Shown here: positions 42,305 through 51,279 of the stretch, in pieces
Layout of the letters: each line of letters opens with the position of its first letter
How positions within the stretch are numbered: the stretch's first letter is position 1
Assembly: GCA_963823505.1 (NCBI GenBank)
Contig: CAWGLY010000005.1
Location: 310,001 to 374,000, forward strand
Length of the DNA: 64,000 nt
Source of the DNA: DATHZQ01 sp963823505
Lineage (GTDB): Bacteria; Actinomycetota; Acidimicrobiia; Spongiisociales; UBA5794
Direction of reading: 5' to 3'
The notes under the pieces: model-generated
What the model saw: only the letters and a program-made list of their open reading frames with translations
Told to the model about the DNA's origin: nothing
Database searches by the model: none
Made by a program: the position numbers and the translations under genes

Positions 42305-43288
42305 TCAAGCGAGCATGGTTTCGAGACGGGCGTAGCTGGTTTCCATCCCGTCGACCATGCCCGTTTCGAGCACCATGTCCCGAACTTCGGCGCTCGGGTA
42401 GGTGATGACGACACTCATCAGCGTGTCGCCATGACGGGGCGTGAGGGTCATCTCGTTTGTGGTGCCCGAGCCCTCGACGCCGATCATGCGTTCGGTCGTG
42501 ACCGCACGGCGCGGCGGGTCGGACTCGACGAGCTCTCCTTCGAACCCGAAACGTCCAGGTGCGCCGTCTGCGGACGGGTCTTCGGGCTCCCACTCGTAGC
42601 GGTAGACGTCACCCACCACGGTCGCCACCTCACACACGGGCATGGTCCAACCGTCAGGACCGAGCATCCACTGCGTCATCAGCGCTGGATCGTGGTGGGC
42701 TTGCCACACCTGCTCGACGGTGCCGCGGATGACCCGCGAGATTCGCACCTGCGTGTCGGACAGGATCCGTTGTTCGGTGCCACGTCCGGCAGCGAACGAC
42801 GCGAGATCAGCGAGCACCTCGTCGATCTGGCCCATTGCCGACACCATGCCTTCTTCCATCCCCATGTCGAGCAGCTGTTCGAGCTGATCGAGGGAGCCGA
42901 AATGGGTGGTGGTGACGAGACGCGATCCGTCGTCGGTGTCCTCGAAGGAGAACGTCATGCGCATCGACGGCATGGCGGTATTCTCCTCGCCGTCGTCGCC
43001 GGCGAACCCGTCGCGGACCTCGAAGAACTTGCCGTCGTCGACCACGAGGAATTCCCAGAAGCCGGCGGAGCGTTCTCCGTTCGGTCCTGTCATGAAATAG
43101 GAGGACCGTCCGCCGACGAACACGTCGTGGCGGGTGAACGTGGCCGGCCACTCGGCCGGCCCCCAGAATCTTTCGATCTGGCGGGGGTCGGTGTACGCCT
43201 CCCACAATCGTTCGCGGGTGGCGACGAAGTCGGCGACGACGGTCATGGTCAGGGCATCGAGATTCTTCTCGACCGAGGTGATGGGCAT
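42305..43288 (-). CDS. Double AHSA1/SRPBCC-domain protein
   Basis: Two Aha1-like START domains in tandem: residues about 12-160 (DFVATRERLWEAYTDPRQIERFWGPAEW) and about 175-320 (VIRGTVEQVWQAHHDPALMTQWMLGPDGW). Each has the Trp-Gly-Pro signature of the family. Such proteins bind hydrophobic ligands and are often coded beside ArsR-type regulators, as here, 32 nt after one. The pair probably forms an operon on the minus strand. Ligand unknown. Confidence 0.88.
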   Translation of the reverse strand: MPITSVEKNLDALTMTVVADFVATRERLWEAYTDPRQIERFWGPAEWPATFTRHDVFVGGRSSYFMTGPNGERSAGFWEFLVVDDGKFFEVRDGFAGDDGEENTAMPSMRMTFSFEDTDDGSRLVTTTHFGSLDQLEQLLDMGMEEGMVSAMGQIDEVLADLASFAAGRGTEQRILSDTQVRISRVIRGTVEQVWQAHHDPALMTQWMLGPDGWTMPVCEVATVVGDVYRYEWEPEDPSADGAPGRFGFEGELVESDPPRRAVTTERMIGVEGSGTTNEMTLTPRHGDTLMSVVITYPSAEVRDMVLETGMVDGMETSYARLETMLA

Positions 43289-43320
43289 GGTGGTGTCCTT
43301 CTTTCGGTTTCGTCGGGGTG

Positions 43321-43668
43321 CTACTTGTCGGTCTCGGCGAGGAGGTCGTCGAGGCGGTCGATGCGTGAGCGCCAGATCTGCTCGTACCTACCGAGCAGCG
43401 TCTGGGCACGCCGGATGGCGTCGGGATTGCCGCGGACGAGCCGCTCGCGGCCTTTCGGCTGTTTGGTCACGAGACCGGCCCTCTCCAACACCGCGACGTG
43501 CTTCTGCACCGCAGCAAACGACATGTCGTAGGTGCCCGCCAGCTCCGAGACCGAAGCCTCAGCGCCGAGCGTGCGCCGGACGATGTCGCGGCGCGTCGAG
43601 TCGGCCAGTGCCCGGAAGATCCGGTCGACCTCGCCGCCATTCGGCTCAACCGTATAATGTACAACCAT
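43321..43668 (-). CDS. ArsR-family transcriptional regulator
   Basis: A 115-residue winged-helix protein (RIFRALADSTRRDIVRRTLGAEASVSELAGTYDMSFAAVQKHVAVLERAGLV) of the non-metal ArsR subgroup that accompanies AHSA1 proteins. The ATG at 43680 would lie inside the -10 box, so I choose ATG 43668, 8 nt after it. A 30-bp perfect palindrome overlaps the promoter and first codons. It should repress itself and the AHSA1 gene. Confidence 0.88.
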   Translation of the reverse strand: MVVHYTVEPNGGEVDRIFRALADSTRRDIVRRTLGAEASVSELAGTYDMSFAAVQKHVAVLERAGLVTKQPKGRERLVRGNPDAIRRAQTLLGRYEQIWRSRIDRLDDLLAETDK

Positions 43669-43705
43669 ATGGTTGTACATTATGGAGCCTTCGACGTGCT
43701 GTCAA
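43654..43705 (-). promoter_or_regulatory. Promoter with a 30-bp perfect palindromic operator
   Basis: On the minus strand TTGACA (43705-43700), a 17-bp spacer and TAATGT (43682-43677) precede the ATG at 43668 by eight bases. Positions 43654-43683 are a perfect palindrome with 15-bp arms (ATAATGTACAACCAT and its complement), covering the -10 box, start site and first five codons. This is a very strong candidate site for the encoded ArsR-type regulator. Confidence 0.85.
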
Positions 43706-43840
43706 GAGCCGAAGCAGGCGCACTGGTGTAGAGCACCGGCCCGTCCACCTTCAGTGATGGGTCGGCTGGGTTGTCGTGAACCCTGGTCGAGGGGACGCAC
43801 ATCGCGGGTACGAGCACCCGACGACGTCACTACCGACTTG

Positions 43841-44063
43841 AGCGGATAGGGCAAGCTGTCGTCTCGCCGGACAAAGAGATACTGTCCGCTCCAAGGAGAC
43901 TGCGGAACAACGTCAGCTTGGGCTCGTGCTCGACCTCGTGACGAGGCACTCCTTCGGTCCTGCGAGCCCGCACGACGCTTTGTTCAGCAGTCTCCCCCCT
44001 TCGGGCGGGCCGCTCAGGCCCCGGCATCGGCGGCCGGCTCGCCACGAGGCTCGCCTATCCGCT
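43841..44063 (-). mobile_element. MITE-like element, copy 2 (223 bp, inverted)
   Basis: Reverse-complement partner of 1951-2173, of equal length. Both ends carry AGCGGATAGG as a perfect 10-bp terminal inverted repeat. The internal pairing elements are conserved, including GGAGACTGC/GCAGTCTCC. The stop codon TAG of the minus-strand gene at 44055 lies inside its terminal repeat, so the element supplies that gene's end. No target-site duplication is obvious. The sequence between the ArsR promoter and this element (43706-43840) holds nothing else recognisable. Confidence 0.8.
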
Positions 44064-44624
44064 GATCCTCTCAATGCGATATCGGAGGCGTACGACGCCG
44101 CTGCTGAACCGGTGCTCGTCGATGAGCGCCAGATCGACACGCACGTCGGCGGGCAGGGCGGGGGTGCGCCCGCCGAGCACGACGGGCCAGACGAACAGGA
44201 CCAATTCGTCAACCAACCCGGCAACAAGGGCCTGGGCTGCCAGGTTCGGGCCGCCGACCAACAGATCTCTTTGTGACGCCGCTTTCAGATCGCCCACGGC
44301 GCCGGCGTCGAAGTAGCGTTCGAGCCGGGTCCTCGAGGTGAACGGTGCGGCCAAGGTCGAGGAGTAGACAACCTTGTCCGCTGCCTGCCAGGCGCTGGCG
44401 TAGTCCGCCATCAGGTCCGACTGGTTGGCCAGGTCCGGGTCGGTCTCCCACACTGCAAGGGTCTCGTACATGCGCCGCCCATAGAGATAGATGCCTGCCG
44501 AGACCATCAGATCGGTGATGCACACGAACACGTCGGCGTCGGGCGGAACCCAGTCGAAGGCACCGTGCTCGTCCTCGGTACAGCCGTCAAGGGACATGTT
44601 CGAGGCGTAGATCAGCTTTGCCAT
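44055..44624 (-). CDS. RibD C-terminal/DHFR-like reductase family protein
   Basis: A 189-residue protein of the dihydrofolate-reductase/RibD-C fold: MAKLIYASNMSLDGCTEDEHGAFDW at the start, GRRMYETL, then DLLVGGPNLAAQALVAGLVDELVLFVWPVVLGGRTPAL. These proteins bind NADPH; the substrate is usually unknown. ATG 44624 follows AGGAGCTCAC. The C-terminal RISG* is encoded partly by the terminal repeat of the MITE-like element, so the native end may have been replaced. Confidence 0.88.
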   Translation of the reverse strand: MAKLIYASNMSLDGCTEDEHGAFDWVPPDADVFVCITDLMVSAGIYLYGRRMYETLAVWETDPDLANQSDLMADYASAWQAADKVVYSSTLAAPFTSRTRLERYFDAGAVGDLKAASQRDLLVGGPNLAAQALVAGLVDELVLFVWPVVLGGRTPALPADVRVDLALIDEHRFSSGVVRLRYRIERISG

Positions 44625-44739
44625 GTGAGCTCCTGCAACACCGGTGACAAACTCGGCGCAGCGGCGCAACCGTACTGCGCGACGACCACGTCGTCCACGA
44701 ATGGAGTGGGCACGACATCTCCGCGCACAGGTGATCACG

Positions 44740-45071
44740 GGCGTGCCATACCGCTCGGCGAGTATGTGCTCGGGATGGCTTTCGACGAGGAAGCCAACGA
44801 CGAGCAATACAGTGCACTCGGCACGGCATTGCTGTTCATCAACGATCAGCGGGTGGGGCAACAACGGATCAAGACGCAGCCGGGGAAGTTCATGCTCAGC
44901 GGCGAAGGGCTCAACGTCGGCAAAGACCCGGGTTAACCGGTGAGCACCACCGCCTACACCGCACCGTTTCCCTTCAGCGGGGGCCGGCTCCGCGAGGTGA
45001 TGGTCGATGTTGGTGGTGAGCCGTACGTCGACCTCGAGTTGGAAGCCATGGCGATGATGAAACGGGACTGA
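44740..45071 (+). pseudogene. C-terminal remnant of an arylsulfatase gene
   Basis: A plus-strand frame reads GTALLFINDQRVGQQRIKTQPGKF, LSGEGLNVGKDPG, a TAA stop (44934-44936), then in the same frame YTAPFPFSGGRLREVMVDV and EPYVDLELEAMAMMKRD with a final stop at 45071. This is the typical C-terminal end of bacterial arylsulfatases. The catalytic domain with its formylglycine Cys is absent. It is a 5'-truncated, stop-containing remnant at the right edge of the accessory region. Confidence 0.6.
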
Positions 45072-45087
45072 GCTCGGCGCCTGCTCG

Positions 45088-46812
45088 TCACGCGTCGGGG
45101 GGCGGCGGACTGGGGCTTGCGGATCCACCCAGGCTGCTTTCGCCGACCCACCCGGCAGCGTCGTCGTACGCACGGCGCAAGGTCCGGCCTACCCACTCGT
45201 CGGACCGGTAGATGTTGTCGGACCCGATCATCGTGGTCACCCCGGCGACTTCGAGTTGGTTGAGCACACGGCGGCTGTCTGAAACGATCATGAGCTTGCT
45301 CTGCGCCTTCGCCAGCGATTGTGCGTAGCGGCCGAGCACCTCGGTCAGGGTCGAACCCAGGTCCGTCCGCCCTCGCAGCCGCATGATCACGGCCGAGTTG
45401 TGTGTTGCCGCGGTCACCACGGGGAGGTGGTCCTCGAAGACCGACGCGGACGCAAAGAACAGGCTGCCGTACGGCTGCAGCATGATGACTTCGTTGGGAT
45501 CCACGGTCGGAGGCGGCTCCACTTCGCGTCGTACGCCGTCGACGAAGATGAAGCGCTTGACGACGAGGTCGTTCGACTGGCGAATAACGAACAGAATCAT
45601 CGAGATGCCGACTCCGACGAGTACCGCAAACTGCAGCGGGACGATGATGGTCAGCGCCAACGTGACCGTCATCACGACGGCCTGCACCTTCCCGGTCTTC
45701 CAGACGGCGAGGATGTCGGCGAGCTTGACGGTGCGAAATCCGATGAGCATCAGCAGGCCGGCGATCGCCGGCATTGCGAGATATCCCACGGCGTCTCCGA
45801 ACACCAGCAGGACGATCACCATGACGAGACCGGCGATGATCTGGGCAGCCCGCGTCCTCGATCCTGCTGCCGTCACCAGGGCGGTGGCCGACATCGAGCC
45901 GCCCACCGGCATGCCCTGAAAGACACCTGCCACCACATTTCCGACCCCTTGACCCACGAAGTCTCGGGAGGCGTCTGGGTACGTACCGTCGAGGTTGGGG
46001 AAATTTGCAGTGATGGCGGCGCCCTGCACGAGGCCGACGAACGCAAGCGATATGGCCGGGATGATGAGTCCCGGCACTGCGCTCAGTAGTGGCAAGCTCG
46101 GCAGCGGCAGCCCCCGGGGCACGTCGGTGATGTCACGAAGCTGGGCGACGTCCCACCCGACGATGGCGACAGTCGCCGACGTGGCGACCACCGCAACCAC
46201 CATGCCGAGAGATCCCAACCGGGTACGTTCCAGCACGACGATCATGAGAATCGTGGCAATGCCGATGGTGATCGTCTGCAGATCGATCGATCCGGCGTTG
46301 AGGACGGTGTTGAGGGCACGGGCGAGGCGACCGCTGCCGGCAGCCTCGTAGCCCGTGAAATCGGCGATCTGGCCAAGGACGATGTTGACGCCGACGGCGC
46401 TGATGAAGCCGACCATCACCGCGTTGGAGACGAAACGCAGAATCGAGCCCAGTTTGAAGAAGCCGGCGAGCAGCATCACGATGCCGGTGAGGATCGCAAG
46501 CGTGAAGAGGGCGCGATCGGCGTTTTCGCCGGTGTGGACCGCACCCACGTCCGCAACGACGACGGCCATTGCCCCGGTCGCCTGCACGGTCATGAAGGCC
46601 GAGCTGGTGACAAGAGCGGCCGACACCATGCCGAACAGGTAGGCGTACAGGCCGAAGAGCGGATTGACCCCCGCAAGCAACCCGCCGGCGAGTCCGTCGG
46701 GAACGGACTGCACACCCAACACCAGGCCTGCGGTGGCGTCCTGGCGGAGTGTCTCCTTGTCGATCTTCGACCTGAATCTCGTCAGCAACTTGCCTCGAAT
46801 GTGGAGCGTCAC
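45088..46812 (-). CDS. SulP-family anion transporter with STAS domain
   Basis: The 574-residue membrane protein belongs to the SulP/SLC26 group, which carries sulfate, bicarbonate or other anions. LRQDATAGLVLGVQSVPDGLAGGLLAGVNPLFGLYAYLFG is the family N-terminal signature, PVGGSMSATALVTAAGSRTRAAQ another. About eleven hydrophobic segments precede a C-terminal cytoplasmic STAS domain (about 425-545, with SLFFASASVFEDHL). GTG 46812 gives a normal length; the longer frame to 47082 has no membrane character. It is divergent from the Nudix gene. Confidence 0.9.
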   Translation of the reverse strand: MTLHIRGKLLTRFRSKIDKETLRQDATAGLVLGVQSVPDGLAGGLLAGVNPLFGLYAYLFGMVSAALVTSSAFMTVQATGAMAVVVADVGAVHTGENADRALFTLAILTGIVMLLAGFFKLGSILRFVSNAVMVGFISAVGVNIVLGQIADFTGYEAAGSGRLARALNTVLNAGSIDLQTITIGIATILMIVVLERTRLGSLGMVVAVVATSATVAIVGWDVAQLRDITDVPRGLPLPSLPLLSAVPGLIIPAISLAFVGLVQGAAITANFPNLDGTYPDASRDFVGQGVGNVVAGVFQGMPVGGSMSATALVTAAGSRTRAAQIIAGLVMVIVLLVFGDAVGYLAMPAIAGLLMLIGFRTVKLADILAVWKTGKVQAVVMTVTLALTIIVPLQFAVLVGVGISMILFVIRQSNDLVVKRFIFVDGVRREVEPPPTVDPNEVIMLQPYGSLFFASASVFEDHLPVVTAATHNSAVIMRLRGRTDLGSTLTEVLGRYAQSLAKAQSKLMIVSDSRRVLNQLEVAGVTTMIGSDNIYRSDEWVGRTLRRAYDDAAGWVGESSLGGSASPSPPPPDA

Positions 46813-46945
46813 TGGTTGGCCCCGACGTCGAGGCAGGCATCCAGCCGCCGGGGACGCTACCACGCGACGAAGGTCGTTCAGGGCCCGCTGAGTACTGTTC
46901 TCCCAGTCCTGAGGAATATGAGAACGGAGGTGAGGTGAACGCACC

Positions 46946-47428
46946 GTGGCTGAGCGTGTACCGCCGATGAGCGCAGGCATCTTGATGTACCGGCATGCCG
47001 GGGATGTGATCGAGGTCCTCATCGCCCACCCGGGCGGCCCGTTGTGGGCACACCGCAACGAAGGGGCATGGAGCATCCCCAAAGGGGTTCTCGACGGGGC
47101 TGAAGCCCACGAGGATGCCGCTCGGCGCGAGTTCGAGGAGGAGACCGGCTTTCCTGTGACGGGGGAGCTGATCGATCTGGGGACGGTTCAGCAGAAGTCG
47201 AGGAAGGTTGTTCATGGCTACGCCGCCGAGGGCGATCTCGATCCGGCAGCCATCGTCAGCAACACCTTTCCGCTCGAATGGCCGCCGCGGTCTGGTCGTT
47301 TTGTCGCAACGCCCGAGATCGACCGGGTGGCGTGGTGTGATCCTGGCGAGGCGAAACGGTTGCTGAACCCTGCGCAGGCCGACTTGGTCGATCGCCTCGT
47401 TGCGCTGTTGGAGCGGCATCCTCGCTGA
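46946..47428 (+). CDS. Nudix hydrolase
   Basis: A 160-residue Nudix enzyme that hydrolyses a nucleoside diphosphate linked to another group. The Nudix box is GVLDGAEAHEDAARREFEEETG, complete with the REFEEETG metal-binding glutamates. The opening SAGILMYRHAGDVIEVLIAHPGGP and KGVLDG follow the pattern of predicted NTP pyrophosphohydrolases. GTG 46946 is the start; a GGAGGTGAGGTG run lies 10-20 nt upstream. Substrate not determined. Confidence 0.88.
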   Translation: MAERVPPMSAGILMYRHAGDVIEVLIAHPGGPLWAHRNEGAWSIPKGVLDGAEAHEDAARREFEEETGFPVTGELIDLGTVQQKSRKVVHGYAAEGDLDPAAIVSNTFPLEWPPRSGRFVATPEIDRVAWCDPGEAKRLLNPAQADLVDRLVALLERHPR

Positions 47429-47485
47429 TTCCTGGAGACCGTTACCATTCCGGTCACACTCCATTCGCGAGTGGGTGAGCAGATC

Positions 47486-48661
47486 ATGGCGCGCAGGCAC
47501 AACCGCAGACTTCAGGAATTGAGCAAGCAGTCGGCCGATCGCGGGCCGCGGTTCCGGCCTACGGAAGACGACGATGAGCCGATCCTCTCTCGGATAGGTT
47601 TTGTGCTTGCGTCTGCCGTCGCCTTTCTCCTCGTGGCCGCAGCGGCGGTCTGGTTCGGCGCCGCTGAGGTTGAAGCCTCGCTGGAGGACCAGACAATCCA
47701 GCTGCTGCGCGCCAACGGCTACAACGACATCGAGGTGAACGCCGATGGCCGGGAACTCCACCTCGTCGGCACCGTTGGAGACAATGTCGCCGTCGAAGCA
47801 ATCCCTAGGGCCGTGAGCCAGCTGGACGGCGTACGCGCTGTGGACGGTGACCTGCGGGTCGTCGAGGCCTCCGATGAGGGTGGGCCGGTGGCAGCTGACC
47901 CGTTGGCAATCGATTGGGCTGAGGGCGAAGTGGAGATCGTCGGCACGGTTTCGGGTGGCGAGGTCCGATCGACCATCATCAGCGCCGCCGAGGTCCTGTT
48001 CCCGGGCAACGTCGATGCGGGGGACTTGGTGATTCGCCCGGGCGTCAGGAGCGAGGGCGCCTGGCTGGAGAACGTCGTGGGGGTGTTCCTGGACCTCGGT
48101 GCGGCGGTCGACGCAGGCCGGATCGTCGTCAATCCGGACGAGAGCGTCGTCACGGTGGCGGCCGAGTTCCCCGACAGGCAGGCCAGGGGCGAGATCGAGC
48201 GGACCGCGGAGGAATCCCTCACGGCGTCAGGACTCGACTTCGTCAACGGGCTCACCGTCGAGGACGCACCGCCGCCACCGCCACGCGAAGAGGTCGTCGA
48301 GCTGCAGGAGGACCTCGACGACCTGATCGCGGGCAAGGTGGTGGAATTCGAGGTCAACAGCGACCTGCTTACCGTCGCCGGCCAGGCCCTCCTGGACGAG
48401 ATCCTGGCGGCGCTTCGCCAGTTCCCCGATGTCCCCATCGAGATTGCCGGCCACGCCGACGCTTCCGGCAGCCCCGACTTCAACCTCGACCTCTCCCAAC
48501 GGCGTGCCGATGCGGTACTGGAGTACCTTGCCGAGCGCGGGGAAGACCGCAGCCGGTTTGTCGTCATCGGCTACGGTGAGACTCAGCCCGTCGCCGACAA
48601 TGACACGGCAGAAGGACGGGCGCGCAATCGCCGCATCGAGTTCATCGCCTTGGACCAGTAG
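47486..48661 (+). CDS. BON- and OmpA-domain envelope protein
   Basis: The 391-residue protein has a cytoplasmic basic start, one membrane anchor (about residues 35-57), repeated BON-like modules (VEASLEDQTIQLLRANGYNDIEV, LHLVGTVGDNVAVEAIPRAVSQLDGVRAVDGDLRV) and a C-terminal OmpA-like peptidoglycan-binding domain (VEFEVNSDLLTVAGQALLDEI, IAGHADASGSPDFNLDLSQRRADAVLEYL). The layout resembles mycobacterial ArfA (OmpATb), which supports envelope integrity or ammonia release at low pH; whether that role applies here is unknown. ATG 47486 is chosen over the in-frame GTG at 47471. A small membrane protein gene follows 2 nt later. Confidence 0.85.
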   Translation: MARRHNRRLQELSKQSADRGPRFRPTEDDDEPILSRIGFVLASAVAFLLVAAAAVWFGAAEVEASLEDQTIQLLRANGYNDIEVNADGRELHLVGTVGDNVAVEAIPRAVSQLDGVRAVDGDLRVVEASDEGGPVAADPLAIDWAEGEVEIVGTVSGGEVRSTIISAAEVLFPGNVDAGDLVIRPGVRSEGAWLENVVGVFLDLGAAVDAGRIVVNPDESVVTVAAEFPDRQARGEIERTAEESLTASGLDFVNGLTVEDAPPPPPREEVVELQEDLDDLIAGKVVEFEVNSDLLTVAGQALLDEILAALRQFPDVPIEIAGHADASGSPDFNLDLSQRRADAVLEYLAERGEDRSRFVVIGYGETQPVADNDTAEGRARNRRIEFIALDQ

Positions 48662-48663
48662 TC

Positions 48664-48795
48664 ATGCTGTACGTAGCTGGAGAGATCTTCGTGTGGATGA
48701 TCCTCGTGTTCGTCTTGGGCATGCTGGTCGGGTGGGCTGCACACAGCAGGCGTGGCGGGAGCGTCACGAGGTCGAGCCGGCGAAGGTTTCGCTGA
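48664..48795 (+). CDS. Small membrane protein (43 aa)
   Basis: ATG 48664, 2 nt after the OmpA-domain gene stop, opens a 43-codon frame: MLYVAGEIFVWMILVFVLG then MLVGWAAH and a strongly basic tail (SRRGGSVTRSSRRRFR). It is one transmembrane helix with positive charge on the inner side. Its placement matches the small partner proteins often found after ArfA-like genes, but I cannot show homology. Tight coupling supports a real gene. Confidence 0.55.
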   Translation: MLYVAGEIFVWMILVFVLGMLVGWAAHSRRGGSVTRSSRRRFR

Positions 48796-48810
48796 ATTCG
48801 AAGGAGGATC

Positions 48811-49200
48811 GTGGAGCACGTTGCCAACGACGGGATCGTATGGGAGCCGGCACCCGAGGAGTGGTTCACCGGGCAAGTGTGGTTCGGGCCGCTGGCCCCT
48901 CCGGCCACCGCCGAGGCGCTCAACACGCTCGGCGTGATGTTCGCTCCCGGCGCACGGACGGCCTGGCACCGGCACGTCGAAGGGCAGGTGCTCTACATCG
49001 CCCATGGCTCCGGCATCGTCGCCAACGATGCGGGAGAGCGCGTGGAGGTGGGATCGGGCGACGCCGTCGTGATTCCCGCCGGAGAAGTGCACTGGCACGG
49101 GGCGACGGCAACGTCGCACATGATGCACCTTTCGCTCACCACGGGTGGGCCGACGGAGTGGCTCGACCGCAAGGTCAGCGACGCCGAATACCGCGGCTGA
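48811..49200 (+). CDS. Cupin-domain protein
   Basis: A 129-residue single-cupin protein. The metal-binding histidines appear in WHRHVEGQVLYI and GEVHWHGATATSHMMHL, in the usual two-motif arrangement. GTG 48811 is 4 nt after AGGAGG. Cupins of this size act as isomerases, dioxygenases or carboxymuconolactone-decarboxylase-like enzymes. It may be in an operon with the Rieske-TPP gene 75 nt downstream. Confidence 0.85.
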   Translation: MEHVANDGIVWEPAPEEWFTGQVWFGPLAPPATAEALNTLGVMFAPGARTAWHRHVEGQVLYIAHGSGIVANDAGERVEVGSGDAVVIPAGEVHWHGATATSHMMHLSLTTGGPTEWLDRKVSDAEYRG

Positions 49201-49275
49201 GGCGCCCTCCCTGCCCGTGCTGCAGCGCCACGGCATCGGTAGGCTCAGCCATGCCGCCATCCAAGGAGCCATGAC

Positions 49276-51246
49276 GTGCCGACCGATACCCCGCTGGAGC
49301 CGCCGGTCGCAAAGCGGTGGTTTCGCATCGACGCAGGCGACCTCCCAGTCGGGCACGTTGCCACCGTCGTGGCCGCCCATCGTGCACTTTGCGTGACACG
49401 CACTGCAGAAGGCTACGGCGTACTCGACAACCGGTGTCCCCACCAAGGCGGGCCCCTCGGCGAAGGCCAGATCGAGGACGGGTACGTCATCTGCCCGTGG
49501 CACGGATACGAGTACGACCCGCTGACAGGGGAGCCGCCGGAGGGTTACGGGGATGTGGCGACCGTGCTACCTCACGAAGTCAGGGACGATGGCCTCTACG
49601 TCGAACTGCCGCTCCCCGACGACAGGCCGACCCTGATGGACCAGATGGTCGATGTCATGACCGCATGGGGTGTCGACAGCGTGTTCGGCATGGTGGGCCA
49701 CTCGAACCTCGGTCTCGCCGATGCGATACGGCGGGCCGAGGAGGACGGACGGCTCACCTACATCGGCATCCGCCACGAAGGCGCAGCTGCTTTTGCGGCG
49801 TCTGCGTACGCAAAGCTGACAGGCAGGCCCGCCGCCTGCTTCTCCATCGCAGGCCCGGGGGCGACCAACCTCCTGACGGGGTTGTGGGATGCCAAGGTCG
49901 ACAGGGTCCCGATCCTGGCGCTGACCGGGCAGGTGGATACTCAGGTGCTCGGCCCCGGTGCGTTCCAGGAGATACCGACCGCACGTGCATTCGATGCCGT
50001 GGCCGCCTGGAGTCAGACCGTGCTCGTACCCGACAACGCCACGGAGCTGATGGCGCTGGCGCTGAAACACGCCATCGTCGAGCGCGACGTCGCCCACCTC
50101 ATATTCCCCGACGACATGCAGAACGTGCCCGGCGCAGCCGAGCCGGAACCTGCACCCCGTGACGGCCGGATCGCGGACACGGCGATCCTGCCGCCCTGGC
50201 CCGAGGTGGAACGGGCGGCTGCAATGGTTGCGGCTTCGGATCGGCCAACGATCATCCTCGGGAACGGTGCGAGGCATTTCAGTAAGGAGATCGTGGCGCT
50301 CGCCGAACACATCGACGCTCCGCTGATGACAACCTTCAAGGCCAAGGGCTCGGTGCCCGACGACCATCCGCTTGCGTGCGGGGTGCTTGGTCGTTCAGGG
50401 ACACCCGTTGCCTCGGCGATGATGGGGAGGAGCGACGTGCTGCTGGTATTCGGTGCGTCCTTCTCCAACCACACCGGCATCTCGACCAACAAGAAGCTGA
50501 TCCAGGTCGATTTCGATCGGATGATGCTGGGCAAGTTCCACCCCGTGGACGTGCCGCTGTGGGGCGAGATCGGCCGGACGGTGGCGCTGCTGCTGGAGGA
50601 ATGCAGCCCCGCTGCGCGGCCCGAGCAGCGCAGCGCCGTCGCACGATGGCAGCAGCGGTGGCGTTCCGAGAAGCAACGGAGAGCAGCACTGCTCGACGGT
50701 TTCGGCAGGATGCACCCTGCCCGCCTTTTTGCCGTGCTGAGCGAGCTTGCGCCCGAGGATGCGGTGCTCCCCGTGGATGTCGGCAACAACACCTACGCCT
50801 TTGGGCACTACTTCGAGACATCGGGCGATCAGGACGTGCTCATGTCGGGCTACTTGGGGTCCATAGGCTTTGCCCTTCCCGCTGCGCTCGGGGCATGGGC
50901 GGCGACCAAGGGCCACCGCAAGATCATCTCGGTATCGGGAGACGGCGGGCTCGGTCAGTATCTGGCCGAATTCACGACGGCCGTGAAATATCGGATGCCG
51001 ATCACCCACATCGTCATGCGCAACGACGAGCTGGCCAAGATCACGAGAGAACAGGTCGGTTCGTTGCGACCCCCGTTCCAGACGTCGCTCGTCAACCCCG
51101 ACTTCGCCGCGTTCGCCGAATCATGTGGCGGTCGAGGCTTCAGCGTCACGCAGCCCGGCGAGCTCGCGGAGGTGCTCGCTGCGGCGCTTGCTGTAGCGGA
51201 TGGTCCGTCCCTCGTCGAGGTGCAGACTGCGGGGAAGTGGGTGTGA
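49276..51246 (+). CDS. Rieske ferredoxin domain fused to a TPP-dependent (pyruvate-oxidase-like) enzyme
   Basis: Residues 10-110 form a Rieske [2Fe-2S] domain with ligands Cys54 and His56 in CPHQG and Cys73 and His76 in CPWHGYEY. From about 115 the protein is a full three-domain TPP enzyme: catalytic Glu in GIRHEGAAAFAASAYA, FAD/nucleotide-binding-like middle domain, and the C-terminal TPP motif SGDGGLGQYLAEFTTAVKY to MRNDELAKI. Members include pyruvate oxidase, acetolactate synthase and related decarboxylases. The fused Rieske domain suggests electrons from the carbanion intermediate are passed to Fe-S and onward. Substrate and acceptor are unknown. GTG start at 49276. Confidence 0.85.
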   Translation: MPTDTPLEPPVAKRWFRIDAGDLPVGHVATVVAAHRALCVTRTAEGYGVLDNRCPHQGGPLGEGQIEDGYVICPWHGYEYDPLTGEPPEGYGDVATVLPHEVRDDGLYVELPLPDDRPTLMDQMVDVMTAWGVDSVFGMVGHSNLGLADAIRRAEEDGRLTYIGIRHEGAAAFAASAYAKLTGRPAACFSIAGPGATNLLTGLWDAKVDRVPILALTGQVDTQVLGPGAFQEIPTARAFDAVAAWSQTVLVPDNATELMALALKHAIVERDVAHLIFPDDMQNVPGAAEPEPAPRDGRIADTAILPPWPEVERAAAMVAASDRPTIILGNGARHFSKEIVALAEHIDAPLMTTFKAKGSVPDDHPLACGVLGRSGTPVASAMMGRSDVLLVFGASFSNHTGISTNKKLIQVDFDRMMLGKFHPVDVPLWGEIGRTVALLLEECSPAARPEQRSAVARWQQRWRSEKQRRAALLDGFGRMHPARLFAVLSELAPEDAVLPVDVGNNTYAFGHYFETSGDQDVLMSGYLGSIGFALPAALGAWAATKGHRKIISVSGDGGLGQYLAEFTTAVKYRMPITHIVMRNDELAKITREQVGSLRPPFQTSLVNPDFAAFAESCGGRGFSVTQPGELAEVLAAALAVADGPSLVEVQTAGKWV

Positions 51247-51279
51247 CGGCGTGACGGCAGCCTGCGTGACCGCAGTTCG

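Noticed and set aside
48740..48800. Another copy of the MITE-like core (shared CGTCACGAGGTCGAG)
   Set aside because: The match is short, the pairing elements are absent, and the sequence is explained as the coding end of a 43-residue membrane protein.
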